64,000 nucleotides of DNA from Hysterangium stoloniferum (GCA_015178975.1 WHVD01000112.1:124001-188000), one strand, 5' to 3'. Shown: positions 23,641 through 38,275, counted from the first letter of the stretch. The notes: a model not told the origin generated them from the sequence alone. Numbers and translations are program-made.

Positions 23641-26600
23641 CCAGGCTCGTACTATTCATCCATTGCTGTAGCTGTTAGATGTGACGATGGTAAGGTAGAT
23701 TCAGGATTGTGAGGTACTGTAGGTCCTTGCGAATGTCAACGCTGACATCTAGCTGTGTCTCCTTGGCGAGCACCTTTATGGCGACGAACTCACTAGCATT
23801 GTTTTGATGAAACGGTCTGGAAGCCACGTAATTATGTTCCGCGGAGTATTTTCCAGAAAACGAAGACGTAATTCGAATTCGTCAACGGTGTCGACACACC
23901 AGTGAAAGGTATAGAGACTAACGCATAGGAAGGAACAGGGGACGATAACTAACGTTCAGGAGACCCACGGATCTAGTCAAGTAGTCCTTTAATATTAGAT
24001 TGAATCAAATAATTTCTTTGCTACTACTCGAAATGGCATGATTCAACATGACAATTGGTGGAATGAACTCCAGTCAACTGACATGGAAGCAGTAGGGGAA
24101 CTGTCGGGATAGGGAGTAAAATAAATCGTCGTGACGTGTAGTTTGACGCTAACCACTGAAACATTGAAACAGACCATAAACCAGAAAATCTCAGGGAATG
24201 ACTGCTCCACACAGCGGGTCGTGGGTATTTTTCAGCTCTTAGTTGATATGGGATTTCGCCTGACTTGACCACGAGCTACCTTTCTATTATAAAAGGTGAA
24301 AGCACACGACATGTGAAGAAATCTCGGTGTCTTGATCATGGTGTTTTCCATTGGTTTGGCCCCGGCTTCCTATTCTCCCAAACAAAAGACACGAGAAGAA
24401 TGGTGGGACGGCCTTCTTTGAAACCGCCGTAGTGGTATTCTATTGACATTGTTACTGCTAGTATATGCGATGCGATTCAGCGAGTAGTCATTGGAGTATA
24501 TTCAACACCAGTGTAAGAGAACCTGGCAGCGACTATTACATGTGACGATCTTCGCTTTTAAATTGTATCAAATTATGTAGCTTCATACAACTCTCAAGTT
24601 CGCGTCCTGTTTGAAATAATTGTCATTGATAAATAGGATATCAGTCTCGCCGCTGGTGGTGGCCGCGAGTGTATTCAATGCATGTATGGCGTCAACGCGT
24701 GCATCATGCAGAGCGCGCTGTGGCGGCGAAACGTGACTGTATGCGCTCTTATATTTGCTCGGCCTATGGCAGATTTATCATCAAGTTTCAATGCAAGAAA
24801 ATTAGTTCAAGGAATTCGCCCAGCACATTGTGGAGGCCCTTGGTGGGAAGATTATGGATCTTGTCGATTGAACATTACTCTGAAGGTATGATGAGCCTGA
24901 ACGAGACATGCATCGAATTGGGGGTGGGGAGACCTTTTTCAGACCTCCAGTGATCCTTTACTTTAAAATGTGGATATTAGTCTAATCACGGCTAGTGCAA
25001 ATGTATTTAACACATTTATGGGGACAACTGAGGAGCTCGGGGCGATAATGAAAATGACTATATAGTTCTTACATAGATTCAAACCATATAGATTTATCAC
25101 ATCTGCAACCCCGGCTGCAATCCTGGTTTGGTTGAGATGTGTCGGCATCATCGAAGAGAAATGATTAGAAAGTGTGTCCAATCGATGGTGTAAGACCTTT
25201 GTCAAGGCAACCATGTGCCTTCAACACGTAGAGTGAGGATTGTGAAGTACTGTGAGTCCTCGTCAATGTTAAAGCTGACATCTGGCGGTTTCTCCTTGGC
25301 TAGCATGATTGCGATGACTAACTCACGAGTATTATTTGAAAAAACGGCCTGGAACCCTCATAGTTATGTTCCGGGGTTTTTTTCCCCAGAAAATGGAGAC
25401 GAGTCGAACTCGTCAATGTTGCCGACACATCAGTGAACGGTATGGCGACTACGCATAGGAAGGAACAAGTGACGCCAATTAACGTTCAAGAGTCCGACGT
25501 ATCTTGTCGAAGAGTTCTTTAATATTAGATTGAATCAAATGATTGTTTCATTACTCCTCTAAATGAAATAATTCAAACATGACAATTGGAATGAAATCCA
25601 GTCAACCGAAATGGAAGCAGTAGGGGAAATGTCGGGATAGCCAGTAAAATAAGTTGTCGTGGCGTGTAGTGTGGCGGTACCTACTGAAACATTGAAACAC
25701 AACACAAGCAGGACTTCTCGTGGATTGGGTGCTCCACGCGGCGGGTCGTGGGTATTCTTCAGCTCTAAGTTAATATGTCATTCCACCTGACATAACCACG
25801 AGCTACGTTTCTCTGATCCAAGGTGAAAGTTCACCACAATGTGAAGAAGTGTGGGTATGATGTTGTACAATGGCTTGGCTTCCTGGGAGATGTCCTAGTG
25901 GTATTCGATTGAAATCGTTATCGCTAGTATTTGCGATGTAATTTCAGCGACAGGTAGTCTTCCGAATATATTCAACACCAGTCTAGAGAACGTCGGAGGG
26001 ATCATTACAAGTGACTATCTTCGCTTTAAAACTGTATCAAATTATGTAGCTTCATACAACTCTCAAGTCCGCGTCATGTTCTAATGGTTGTCATTTATAG
26101 TTAGTCTAGCCACCGTTGGTGCCCGCAAGTGTATTCAACTCATGTATGGGATCAACGCGTGCAAGATGCAGAGCTCACGGCAATTGTGAAAAGTGACTGT
26201 ATGCGCTCTGATATTTGTTCGACTTATGGCAGCTTTATTTGCAAGTTTTCAATGGAAGAGAATTAGTTTAAGGAATTCGCCAAACAAATTCCCTTGCACG
26301 GTGTGAAGGCCCTCGGTTTGAAGATCATGAATCTTGTTGATTGAATACCGGCGAAGATAAAATGAGCCTGAACGAGACATGCATTAAAATGGCGACGGGG
26401 GAGGACTTTTTCAGACATTCAGTTATATCTTATTTAAAAAATATTTCGTTCATGATTCGAATGTTAGTTTAGGCACGGCTGGTGGCTCCAAATGTATTCA
26501 ACACATGGATGGGTACAACTGCAGAGCTCGCGGCGATAATACAAAGTGGCTATATGCGTTCTTACATGAGCCCAAAGCATGTAGCTGTATAAGATCTGCA

Positions 26601-28645
26601 ACACCGGGTGCAAAGTGACTTGAATAAAGGGCGACGCTATTCGGCTCCTGGTTTGATTGAGATGTGTCGGCAGGATCGAAGAGAAATGAGTAGCAAGTGT
26701 GTCCATTTGATGGTGCAAAACCTTTGAGGGGAACCATGTTTTCCAACACTGATATGGAGTTCTAATTATACCCTACCAACACACGAGTGGAAGGAGTGGC
26801 GACCACGCAAAGGAAAGAACGGACGGTCAAATCTAAACGCTCAAGGCTGTAACTGATGGATTCGACATTGCTGGAGCCGCGCATTACGTCAAAATGTAGA
26901 AGGAGAGAAACGAGAATGGAGATGGTATCAAGGCTGCGCACTGTGGTACATGCGGATTCGGGCTCGGATGATCCAGCTATCATCTTCAGAGTAACCGCTA
27001 TGATTACCTCGGCAGAATCCAAGAGCAGGTAATTTGGACTCGCTTCCATAAAATTCAAACTGGTAGGACAGTTTCATAGGCATATGTAAGACGGTGCTAT
27101 AAGGTAAAATAGTGTGGACGTACCTTACGATGGACCCAATTAACGAAGAAACCACATTCAGCTCATTGATGTGATCTGTGAGAAGCGTGCTGTCGTCGAA
27201 GAAGGTTTGCAAGGAGGAAATATTCCAATACAGTAAACATGATGCCTCCGAATCAATATGAGGTGTCAATGACGCTATATGCATGTTTATGTTGTCCAAT
27301 AAAGCCATCAATGCAGCTCCAGCGATATCTCGAAACCATGCATCTTGGTGGATGCAACACACAAGAAGCATTATATGATATTCATAAAGGATAAGTCGTT
27401 GTGTCTGATATTCTCTGCTATGGTTTTGGTGGGAAGGACGAAATGGTGTGATGGCACGACGCACGGTTGTAACCAGAATTCAATGCAACCTCTGATCGCC
27501 GTGAGCTCCTTTACAGATAGTGGACGCATGTGGCAGATCCCTTCCACGATATACATGAGGGCGAAATGGGGTAAGCGCAGATCAAATTCTGAGATATAAT
27601 AAGATTCTGAGAAATAACGGGCGATGTATATGATAAATGATGATGCAACCTCATCAAAGTTGGTGTGCAGCGGTGACTTGACTAAAACGTTGTAAAGTGA
27701 TGACGTAATCGCAGTTGACGTATTGCTATTTGACGAGTAAACGCCGGGACACCACCTAAAGGCCGAAGTGAAAGATAGCATAAGTTGGGAAGTATGGCCT
27801 TTGCTACTCTGCTGCGTTTGAAATGAAGAGACCTGGAAATCATCTAAAACCCTCCTCGCTCTTCTCTGAATTTGAGGCGGGTATGTAGGTCTACGATTCA
27901 GACATAAGTATTTCCAATGACTGACGCTGAGGTATCCCTACCTCATTAAATCAACAGTCTCTTGAACTAGCATTCCCAATCTTCGCAGGGTGAGACGCTT
28001 GTGGAGAATCTTGCTCAAGGCACCATCGTCTTGAGACAATTGACTCATTATTTGCCCGTATATTGTCAGCTTTACCATCAGCGAAGCTTTCTTTGCACTG
28101 TAGAGGAGTTTCATCCCAATCCTTTCCAAACCGACTCCACAGTAATACCCGGGGCCAATTTCAATACTTGAAGATGTCACAAGACTCCATGAGATTATTC
28201 CCCAGTCATCGTCATGACTGCGATACGGGCTGAGGTTGGATGTCGTATTGGTGGATATCTTAACAACATTCGGTGGGTCATGGTAGCCCGTTTCTCCTTG
28301 ACACTAAAATGCCCAGCATGTTACACAGATCACATGGAAATAGCATTATACTTTACTCACCCACTCGTCAACCCAAATCTCTATATGGTTTGCAGACAGT
28401 TGTATGTGCTGCTCGTCATCGGGGGCCCGATAACATAAATCATGGCCGGGTTCATTACAACTCCATCGTTCTTGAAGCTTCTCCCTGAATATCTCTCTCA
28501 TCCCCTTCTGAACGATCTGGTCCCGTTGCTCTGAACTCAACACCTCTGGGGAAACTAAGGGTGGTAGTTCCTCAACGCCTTCAATGTAGGACTCAGCCGT
28601 TGCCAAATCGTGATTCCCCAGAGTCATCTCGGTGACAGTAGACAT
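23640..28645 (-). pseudogene. Family A copy 3, with duplicated 3' modules
   Basis: Exon 1 (28,645-28,364) is open: MSTVTEMTLGNHDLATAES to CNEPGHDLCYRAPDDEQH and HIEIWVDEW. It is followed by a GTGAGT donor. Exon 2 lies at about 28,310-27,960, exon 3 at about 27,890-27,500 (LYNVLVKSPLHTNFDEVASS), exon 4 in 27,464-27,110 and exon 5 in 27,058-26,762 (IAGSSEPESACTTVRSLDTI). Downstream modules occur twice (26,740-25,230 and 25,214-23,700), so the 3' half was duplicated in tandem within this copy. Exon 2 has lost its frame near the start (at the SSS/EIGPGYY join) and exon 3 has internal stops. Confidence 0.6.
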
Positions 28646-28930
28646 TCGTGGGTAGCAGTCGTACTTGCACTCGAAAGGGGTGCTGAGCTTTTATGGCGCA
28701 GTCAGTCGAAGAGTTAATTCCACCAAGGTACATCCTTGTGGCCGCCCTTACACAGGATTCGCAGCCTGTCACCCCTGCCTTTGTAAATACCATCCCCTCA
28801 CCCTCCATAAAGGCTCCAGTGCACTAAGTTACCTTACTACTTTCTTACGCCTTCTGCTGAAGGCTCACATAGCATTTAATACTAGTTTAGTCAATTGTTA
28901 ACCCATAGTATAATATTTCTGGCATTATTG
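28646..28930. other. 5' flank of family A copy 3
   Basis: The sequence just upstream of the exon 1 ATG is conserved in copies 2, 3, 5 and 8 and includes GGTAGCAGTCGTACTT-type text. It may hold the ancestral promoter. No TATA box stands out. Confidence 0.35.
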
Positions 28931-28939
28931 AGTGTCAGA

Positions 28940-31650
28940 GTTGCAATGCTGACATTCCAGATGTGGCATTGCCAAGGATAATCTAAATGCACTCCAGAGC
29001 GATGCTTACTGGGTGCTGCATTCAAGTTGGCGCTGTCAACCTCAGACTTTATCCGGGGAGATTGCGCGCTTCCCGTTTAAGTTTATCAAAACTTTCAATG
29101 AGAAGAAACCCGGGTCAATGATAATCTAGTCAGGTGAATGGTCACATGAAAGGGGTTGAATTTTGTAGAATGTCTGAAGAAGACAAAGAGTAAGGTAAGA
29201 CCAGAGTTCTCAGGGTAGATTTTATTGAGGTACGTAAGGCTCGAACTTGGAGTACCTCCGATTGTGGCGTGTCCATCAGAATTTGTATTAATAAACTGCA
29301 CACATAACCCCATGTCAGGTAATACTTGCTTACACCTAGCCGTATTATTATCTGTCTTGCCGAGTGGAATGTTTCTCCCCAGGCTCATACTCTTGATCCG
29401 TGGACATGGCTCTTCAGCGCGACGATGACAACGTAGATTCATGATTGCGACCCACTCAGCTTGGTCTATCACAGGCAGAGTTCGTCTGGTAAGTCCAGAT
29501 TCACCAGGTTGGGAATGCGTATACGTCCCCTTTTTCTAGTTTCTCCCCTCCCCCTTTGGAACTGGCCATGACAGTCCCTCTTCTGTCCCACACGATGGGC
29601 GTTCATCCCAGCTTTGAGTTTGATGCCCCAATCCATCCTTTATTTTCTCGTTTTGAATGATTGTCATTCAGGGAATTAATCCGGCACTGTGAGTTGATAC
29701 GAATTTCCAACTTGATCATCGGCTATTGTCCTCGCAAAGTGGGCAGAAGATACGATGCTTCCCGGGGTAATGCATCATAATGTAATGACTCCGGGGATAG
29801 TCTTCAGTGTAGCAAGAAAATAGAATCACACTTGCATCACTCTCGACGACAATAAAACTTCTGTATCCTAGTATCAGACCGAAAGGGACAGGAATTTCCT
29901 TCAAAGACAGTGGCAAAGGCCGCACCCGGTCTTGGACTGGTTCAAGAATTCCGAACGAAGTCGTCACGGTTCGGTTCAAAAATGGTGCGGGAATAATTAT
30001 TGCCTATGCGATATATATATCTAGTCCTACAATACATTTTATTATTAGTCACAAAACACGAACCCTACCAATTCAAAGGTATCATCGACCCAGTTTTCGT
30101 CACGGACGCAGCACAGAGCTGCACTAAGAATAAGAAGTGATTGTATGCGCTCTGAAATTGCTTCACACGATAATCTTCAATACAGCTCCAGCAAACTGTC
30201 GAAACCATATATCTTGGTGGATGCAACCCCACGAATAGCTAAATAGGATCTTGCTAACCCAACATCGTTACTGTTCGACTATTCTCATCACAAAGTGGGC
30301 AGAAGATATGATGCTTGCCGGGGTAATGCATCATAATGTAATGACTCCGGGGAAAGTGTTCAGTGCAGGAGAAAAAATAGAAAACCACTTGCAGCAGTCT
30401 TGACGACAATAAAACTTCGGTATGCTAGTACTACTCCAAAAAGGGTAGGAATTCCCTTCAAAGACAGTGGGAAAGGCCGCAAGTGGTCTTGGACTGGTTC
30501 AAGAATTCCTTATGAAGTCGTCACGATTCGGTTCAAGAATGGTCCGGGAATAACCATTGCCTGCGAAATATATATATCTAGTCCTACAATATATTGAATT
30601 ATTAGTCGTAAAACGCGAGCCCTACACATTGAAAGGTATCATCGATCCAGTTTTCGTCACGCACTCCGCACAGAGCTGCATTAAGATTAAGAAGTGATTG
30701 TATGCGCTCTGAAATTGCTTCCCACGATAATCTTTAATACAGCTCCAGCAACATGTCGAAACCATAAACTTGGTGGATGCAACCCACGAATAGCTGAATA
30801 GGATCTTGGTTAACTCAACGTCGTTATTGGCTATTCTGGCGACAATGGTTTCGTAAGCAGGATGAGGTGTGATGTTTGATCGTCAAGATGATTGGCACCG
30901 GGACACCATATGAAGGTAAAACCCAAAGATGTCAGGACCTTGGTAGTGTGATCTCTCCGCTGTATATAGAGTGAACACCACCAGAACAGGGATACAATAA
31001 TCGACGCTCCCTCAGGAATTCCGTGGGTCTACGAAGACGTGAGTATTTGGAGTGTATTCAATTATTGACGCTGAGCTATCCCTACCTCATTCAATCAATG
31101 CTCTGTTGCCAAGTCTTGCCAGAGTTTAATTCTGGGTCAGGAACCCGTCAAGCCGGGGTGGTGTGAGACCATTCCCCATTCCGCAGTATGACTGAGATAC
31201 GGGGTGACACAGGATGTGCCGTTCGTGGACCCCCTGGCATCCCAACCTTACTCGAAGGGTCATGGTAGTTGTCTCTCCTTGGCAGCGAAACATCCGGTTT
31301 GTCAACAGTCGTGCGTCGAGAATTAAACTCAAGCCCGCTGTTGCTTGAATAATGGCCTTCCTATTCAATTCTATCATAATCCCACCACACGATTTCTAGT
31401 TTAAACAAATCTTTATCCCCCCCAATGAGGACTGTATTCCTCGTGTGCCCTTGCCATATCAAGGGGCTTACATCTTCCAAAAGGTCTGAGAAAAGCAAGA
31501 AAGATTATTATAGTTGACGTGTCCGCGGCAATATCCAAGAGGGACAATTTTTCACGAGGTGGCTGACCGTCGAACGTGAATATATTTTGTTCTCTGTCTT
31601 GCTCAGTGAACTGTTCGCCGCGACGCCCCAGGCTCATACTATTCATCCAT
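28940..31650 (-). pseudogene. Family B copy 3, with tandem-duplicated block
   Basis: The segment read as NRTVTTSFGILEPVQDQVRP ... YPGKHRIFCPLCEDNSR (29,979-29,716) is present twice: a second, more diverged copy lies at about 30,640-30,300. Upstream in gene order are the LLDIAADTSTIIIFLAFLRP hydrophobic block (31,550-31,480) and LTNRMFRCQGETTTMTLRV (31,310-31,240). Downstream are IKSMSLGRNIPLGKTDNN (29,410-29,350) and QVLPDMGLCVQFINTNSDGH (29,330-29,270). The order is shared with copy 5 (45.8-49.3 kb), which has the same duplication. Confidence 0.55.
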
Positions 31651-34600
31651 TGCTGTAGCTATTAGATGTGACGATGGCAAGGTAGATTAATCATTGTGAA
31701 GCACTGTACGTCCTTGCGAATGTCAAAGCTGACATCTATGTGTGTCTCCTTGGTGAGCACCTTCATGGCGACAAACTCACTAGCATTGTTTTGATGAAAC
31801 GGTCTGGAAGCCACGTAATTATGTTCCGGGGGGTATTTTCCGGAAAACGAAGACGTAATTTGAATTCGTCAACGTTGCCGACACCAAAGGTGTAGAGACT
31901 AACGCATAGGAAGGAAAGGGGACGACAACTAACGTTCCAGAGACCCACGGATCTAGTCGAATAGTCCTTTAATCTTAGATTGAATGAAATGAAATTTTCG
32001 CTACTACTCGCAATGACATAATTCAAATATGACAATTGGTGACATGAACTCCAGTCAACTGACATTGAAGCAGCAGGGGAACTGTCGGGATGGGGAGTAA
32101 AGTAAATTGTTGTGGCGTGTAAGGCTGTCGGTATCAGCCTCACTCGGTCAACACGGACAGGACTAAGTTTTCTTTATTTTTACATCTCAGTAGGATACAA
32201 GGTGAATGCGAGGTTCCCTAGGGAAGAGTGGGGAAAGGATTAATGGTCAAGGAGATGATCTTCTATCACTATAGGATATGGGATTTTATATAGAGTCAAG
32301 GAGATGAGAAGAGATTCGAGATCCTGATCTGGTTCCACCAGGCATGTGTCGCTAGGGGAATGCTGTTGATCGAGCCCAATATCGGGTTGGGACTCGGTGA
32401 CACGGGCAATTGGTAAGTCGGCCAGGGGTGGCCAGTGGTCAATGATGCGGCTCTGCATGTGTGATAAGTCGGCCAGGATTACATGGCGTGTAGTTTGACG
32501 CTAACGACTGAAACATTGAAACAGACCATAAACCAGAAATTCTCGGGGAATGACTGCTCCACGCGGCGAGTCGTTGGTATTCTTCAGCTCTTAGTTGATG
32601 TGGGATTCCGCCTGACATGACCACGAGCTACCTTTCTCTTATACACAGTGAAAGCTCACGACATGTGAAGAAATTTCGGTGTCTTGATCATGGTCTTTTC
32701 CATTGGTTCGGCTTCCTGTTCTCTCAAAGAAAGGACACGAGAAGAATGGTGGGACCGCCTGCTTTGAGATGCCGTAGTGGTATTCGATTGACATTGTTAC
32801 GGCTAGTATATGCGATGTGATTTCAGCGAGTAGTCATTGGAGTATATTAAATGCCAGTGTAGAGAACCTCGCAACGACTATTTCAAGTGACGATCTTCGC
32901 TTCTAAATTGTGAGATTATGTAGTTTCATACAACTCTCAAGTTCGCGTCCTGTTTGAAATGATTGTCATTGATAAATAGGATATCAGTCTAGCCGCTGGT
33001 GGTGGTCGCGAGTGTATTCAATGCATGTATGGCATTAACACGTGCAACATGCAGAACCCGCGGCGAAAAGTGACTGTATGCGCTCTTATATTTGCTCGGC
33101 CTATCACAGCTTTATTGCCAAGTTTTCAATGGAACAGAATTAGTTTAAGGAATTCGCCCAACACATTGACTCGCACGGTGTGGAGGCCCTTGGTGGGAAG
33201 ATCATGGTTCCTGTCGATTGAACATTACCCTGAAGGCATGATGAGCCTGAACGAGACATGCATCGAATTGGGGGTGGGGGAGACCTTTTTCAGACCTCTA
33301 GTGATATCTTACTTTAAAATGCGGATGTTAGTCTAATCACGGCTGGTGGAAATGTATTCAACACATTTATGGGGACAACTGAGGAGCTCGCGGCGATAAT
33401 GAAGAGTGACTATATAGTTCTTACATAGGTTCAAATTATATAGATTTATAACATCTGCAACCCCGCCTGCAATCCTGGTTTGGCTGAGAAGTGTCGCCAT
33501 CATCGAAGAGAAAAGATCAGAAAGTGTGTCCAATCGATGGTGTAAGACCTTTGTCAGGGCAACCTTGTGCCTTCAACACTGATAGGGGGGTCTAATTAGA
33601 CCGTACCGACACACGAGTGGACGCTGTGGCGACCACGCAAAGGAAGGAACGCGCGGTGAAATCTAATCTTTTAATCCAGTAATTGGAGAATTTGTCGTTG
33701 GTCGTGCCGCGCAAAATGTCACAATGTGGGAGAAGAGAAACGAGAATGGCGATGGTATCGTGGCTGCGCACCGTGGCCAACGCAGATTCGGGCTCGGAAG
33801 ATTCAGCTATCAGCTTCAGAGTCAAGTCGATTATCTTTTCGCCAGTCACTAGGATAACCCAACCTGGGGTCGTGTGGGTCAGAATGAGACTGGTAGGACA
33901 GTTTCATGGGCGGATGTAAGACGGTGCTATGAGGTAAAATATTGTGACCGTACCTTGCGATGGGCCCAATGAGCGAAGAAACCACATTCAGCTCATTGAT
34001 GTGATCGGTGAGAAGCGTGCTGTCGTTGAAGAAGATTTGCAAGGAGCGAATACTCGAATACAATGAGTACGACGTGTCGAAATCAAGATGAAGTGTCAAT
34101 GGCGCTATATGCATGTTTATGTCGTCCAATAAAACCCTCAATACAGTGCCAGCGATATCTCGAAACCATGCATCTTGGTGAATGCAACACAATAGAAGCC
34201 GGATAGGAGACTCATAAAAGTAAAGTCGTTGTGTCTGATATTCTCTGTTATGGTTTTGGTGGGAAGGATGAAATGGTGTGATGGCACGACGCACGGTTGT
34301 AACCAGAATTCAATGCAACCTCTGATCGCCGTGAGCTCCTTTACAGGTAGTGGACGCATGTCGCAGATCGCTTCCACGATATACGTAAGGCGGAAAAGGG
34401 GTAAGGGCCAATCAAATTTTGAGATTCTGAGAAATAACGGGCGATGTGTATGATAAATGATGATGCAACTTCATCAAAGTTGGTGTGCAGCGGTGACTTG
34501 ACTAAAACGTTGTATAGTGATGACGTAATCTCAGATGACGTGATGGCAGGTGACGCGTCTCTATCTAACCGGTGAACGCCGGGGCAGTAAAAGAAGGCCG

Positions 34601-35465
34601 AAGCTAAGAATGCCATAAGCTGGGCAGTGTGACCTTTTCCGCTCCGCCACATGTTACGTGAAAATATCAAACTGCTTAAAACTTCCGTCGCTCTTCTCCG
34701 AATTTGAAGCGGGTATATAGGTCTACGACTCAGATATGAGTATTTCCAGTGTATTCAATCATTGAGTATCCCTACCTCGCTAAATCAGCACTATCCTGAA
34801 CTAGTCTTCCCAGTTTTGGCAGCGTAAGATGCTTTTGTAGAAACTTGCCCAAGGCACCATCGTCTCGTACCAAACGGGTGATTTCCCGGTATATTGTCAG
34901 CTTTGCGATCAGCGAAGCTGTCTTAGCACTGTGAAGGACTTTCATCCCAACCCATTCTAAACCGACTCCACAGTAATACCCGGGGCCAACGTCAATACTT
35001 GACATTGTCCCCTGACTCCGTGAGATCATTCCCCAGTCATCGGTATAACTGCGATATGGGCTAAGGTTGGATGTCGTGTTGGTGGATATCTTAACAACAG
35101 TGGGTGGGTCATGGCAGGTCGTTTCTCCTTGACACTGAGATCTGCCGCATGTAACACAGATCACATGAAAATAGCATTATACTTTACTCACCAACCCGTC
35201 AACCCAGACCTCTATATGGTTTGCAGACAGCTGTATGTGCTGCTCATCATCGAGGTCCCGATAACATAAATCATGGCCTGGTTCGTTACAGCGCCATAGT
35301 TATTGAAGCTTCTCCCTGAATATCTCTCTCATCCCTTGAACGATCTCGTCCCGTTTCAATACACCAGGGGAAACTAAGGGTGGTAGCTCTTCAATGTCTT
35401 CAAGGTAGATCCCAGCCGTTGCCGAATCATCATTCCCCAGAGTCGTCTCGTTGAAAGTATACATT
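31650..35465 (-). pseudogene. Family A copy 4, stop in exon 1, LTR in 3' part
   Basis: Exon 1 (35,465-35,184) has an in-frame stop in the FREKLQ*LWRC region (near 35,300) and a short deletion. Exon 2 (about 35,125-34,770) is open: CQGETTCHDPPTVVKISTNT to LTLPKLGRLVQDSADLAR. Exon 3 opens with PIYPLQIRRRATEVLSSLIF and holds HTAQLMAFLASAFFYCPGVH, but loses frame after IIHIARYFSES through a small deletion. Exon 4 (34,260-33,960) has CCIHQDAWFRDIAGTVLRVL and LLTDHINELNVVSSLIGPI. Exon 5 is at 33,870-33,600. A solo LTR (32,118-32,483) interrupts the downstream VSVVSVKLHATTIYF block. Confidence 0.65.
32118..32483 (+). mobile_element. Solo LTR, TGTAAGG family, copy 1 (366 bp)
   Basis: It starts TGTAAGGCTG and ends CGGCCAGGATTACA. 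Perfect 5-bp target duplication TGGCG (32,113-32,117 and 32,484-32,488). Shared text with two other copies: CCTCACTCGGTC near the start, GACAGGACTAAGTTTTCT, and the last 20 bp. No internal retrotransposon region. Confidence 0.9.
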
Positions 35466-38275
35466 GGTGGGTAGCAGTCTCACCTACACTAGAAGGGGGT
35501 GCCTTGCTTTTGTACCGCCACCAGTCGGAGAGCTAATTCCATGAAGGTACAGCGTTATGGCTGTACTTACACGTGATACACAGCATTTCATTCCTGCTTT
35601 CGTCCATAAGGTTCCCTCACCTTCCTTGAATCTTATAGGCTCCACCGGAATGAGGTCACTACTTCTTGCACCTTCCACTGAAGGCTCACACAGCATATAA
35701 TAATTGTTCAGTCGATTGTCACATAGTATAGAATTTCTCAACGTCAGAGTTGAAAGCAAAACGGCTTTTCTGATATCGAGAAGTGACATTGCCATGTACC
35801 TTATAAATGCAGTCCAAAGCGATACCGAATGGTTGGTGCCTTCAAATTGCCGCTGTCAGCCTCAGGCTTTGTCCAGAAAGATTGCACACTTCCTGTTTTT
35901 TATTTTGCCAACTTTCACTGAGGAGAAACCCAGGGCCAGTGATGGCCTAGTCACATTAATGGTAAGCAACGTGATTGCTTCATTTGCCCTCGCCATATCC
36001 TTGATTGTGGCGAATCAATCCGGTGTGTATTACCTCATCCTAAATATAATCTCGTCTTGGGCGACACTGACAGCTAGCCTTATCATTCTCTGTCTGTCTG
36101 AGTGGAATGTTTCGCCCCAGGCTCACACGATTGATGCGTGGACATTGCTCTTCAAAGCGACGATGACAAGGTAGATCAAGCATTGTGACCCACTCGTAGT
36201 TTGACCCATTGCAGGCAGAGCTCTTCCGGTACGTAAAGATTCACCACGCTGGCTATGCTAATACATTCTCCTTTTCTGCCATCTTTCTGCCCCCTTCGGT
36301 GCTGCCAATTCTACTGTGCCCTTTCAGCTCCATATGGGTCGCTGTAACAATCCCTCTTCGTTCCCACACGATGGCCATTCATCGCAGCCCTGCCTTTGTC
36401 ACCACAACCGATCCTTCATTTTCTCGTTTTGGCTAATTTGTCAGTCAAGGAATGGACGAGGGAGCCTTAGTCTTAACATACTTCCGAGATGATAATCGGC
36501 TCAAACTAAATTCCCAAGAGGTTCAAGGTTGAACCAGGTCGTTGAGATGTGCATTGTCCCTTAATGTTCAAGGAAACAAACAAGAATGGTGAGGGGAGAG
36601 AGCCCTGGTACATGCAGATTCTTGGTCAGATGGTGCAGCTATTAGTTCAGTATAGCCCCAATTATTCCTTTGAGAGCCGACGCCCATGGCCAATGTGGTC
36701 TCCAAGTCATTTACATCAGAAATGCACTGGTGGGGTAATGTCATGCACAAATGAAAGACAATACTGCAAGAGAAAAGATGGTGAACATAGTGTATTAAGG
36801 ACTCGACAAGCAAGGAAACCACCCAAGTTGATGTGAATGGAGAGCAGCACCGTGTTGTCATTGAAGAAGGTTAGCAAGGCGAAAAATTTCCACGACAGTG
36901 ATTGCTATGTCGAAAAATGAATATGACCCCCCGAGGATGTCATATTTCTGTTTATTCCATCCACCACGATATTGAATACGGGTTAAAGGCCCTTGTTTAT
37001 TGCAAGGGTTTGGGGTATAAGATCGCCGACCTGGAGATTGAACATGGATTTTGAAGATAAGATTCGCGTGAACGAGAGAAATGTTGTCATGGATCAGTGA
37101 TTATTCCTACTGTTCTCTGTTATTCTTTAATGACTTCCTTCGTGTAATCCTAGGTAAGTGACATGGGAACTCAGGTGGCGGGGGCTTCTTCGAGATTTGG
37201 TAGTGGTATTCAATATGATGGGATGGCCGTTAATGAATCGGATGTGGTTATAGCAACGACTAGAACTTGCGGATATATTCAGCATGTGTGTGAGAGAGAG
37301 TTGTGGAGCATGCTGTGAGGGAAAAAGTGGCTGTATGCGCTCTTAAAATGGATCAAACTTCTATGTGGCTTGAAAATCCGGGTTACAGATATGAAGAGAA
37401 ATCATTAAAATCGAGTCAAATTGATCGAGAAAGACTTTCCCCTGGGCAACCATATTTCTTCAAAACTGAGGCCATGTTAGAATTAGACGATACGGACGCA
37501 CCAGTGAAAGCTGTCGCCACGACGCATCAGAAGCCATTGGCCGTGAGAACTAGACCTTCATAGTCAATCATGGATCCTTCGTTGATTGAGTTGCGGATCG
37601 CGTCCCCATGGATTAGGCTAGAAATGAGAATGGCGGTGGTATTGAAGCTGCGCACCGTGGTACACGCGAGTCCAGTCGAACACCGATTATTTCTTCGGCG
37701 CATACATAATGTAGCAACTCTGTGTTCGATGTGACGATGGCAACCTAGATTGATGATTGTGAAGTACTGTGAGTCTTTGACAATGTTAAAGCTGACATCT
37801 GGCAGTGTTTGGCTAGCACCATTATAGCGACTAACTCACCAGCATTATTTTTGATAAACCTGCCTGGAACCCCCATAGTTATATTGCGGGGGTTATTTTC
37901 CGACAAATGGAGATGTAAGTCGAATTCGTTAATGCTATCGACACATCAATGAAAGGTGTGCCGACTACGCACAGGAAAGAACAGGTAACGATAACCAACG
38001 TTCAAGAGTCCGACGAATCTTGTCTTTCATATTAGATTGAATCAAATGTCTTTTTCGATACTACTCGAAGTGAAACAATTCAAAACATAACAATCGGTAG
38101 AATGAACTCCAACGAACAAAAATGAAAGAAGCACGTGAAATGTCGGGATAGCCAGTAAAATACATCGTCGTGGCGTGTAGTGTGACCCTAGCGACTGAAA
38201 CATTCAAACACAGCACAAACGAGATGTCTTGGCTTGGCTTGTGCACGTGGCGGGTCGCTGTGGGTCTTCAGCTGA
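35466..38275 (-). pseudogene. Diverged family blocks (A 5' flank, B and third subfamily)
   Basis: From right to left: B-type tail blocks (36,440-36,000, MAIVWERRGIVTATHMELKG); a third, more diverged subfamily (36,861-36,550) whose translation ends IAAPSDQESACTRALS, recognisably related to IAGSSEPESACTTVRS of exon 5; then A-type 3' modules (37,990-37,440 and 38,246-38,061, SFVLCLNVSVARVTLHATTM). All frames are broken. Much of this interval recurs at 57.5-60.3 kb; the part at 37.28-38.27 kb is about 97% identical to 59.26-60.26 kb. Confidence 0.5.

Noticed and set aside
35704-36174. 156-codon plus-strand frame with hydrophobic stretches
   Set aside because: It overlaps minus-strand family blocks conserved in other copies, and the plus frame is interrupted in those copies.
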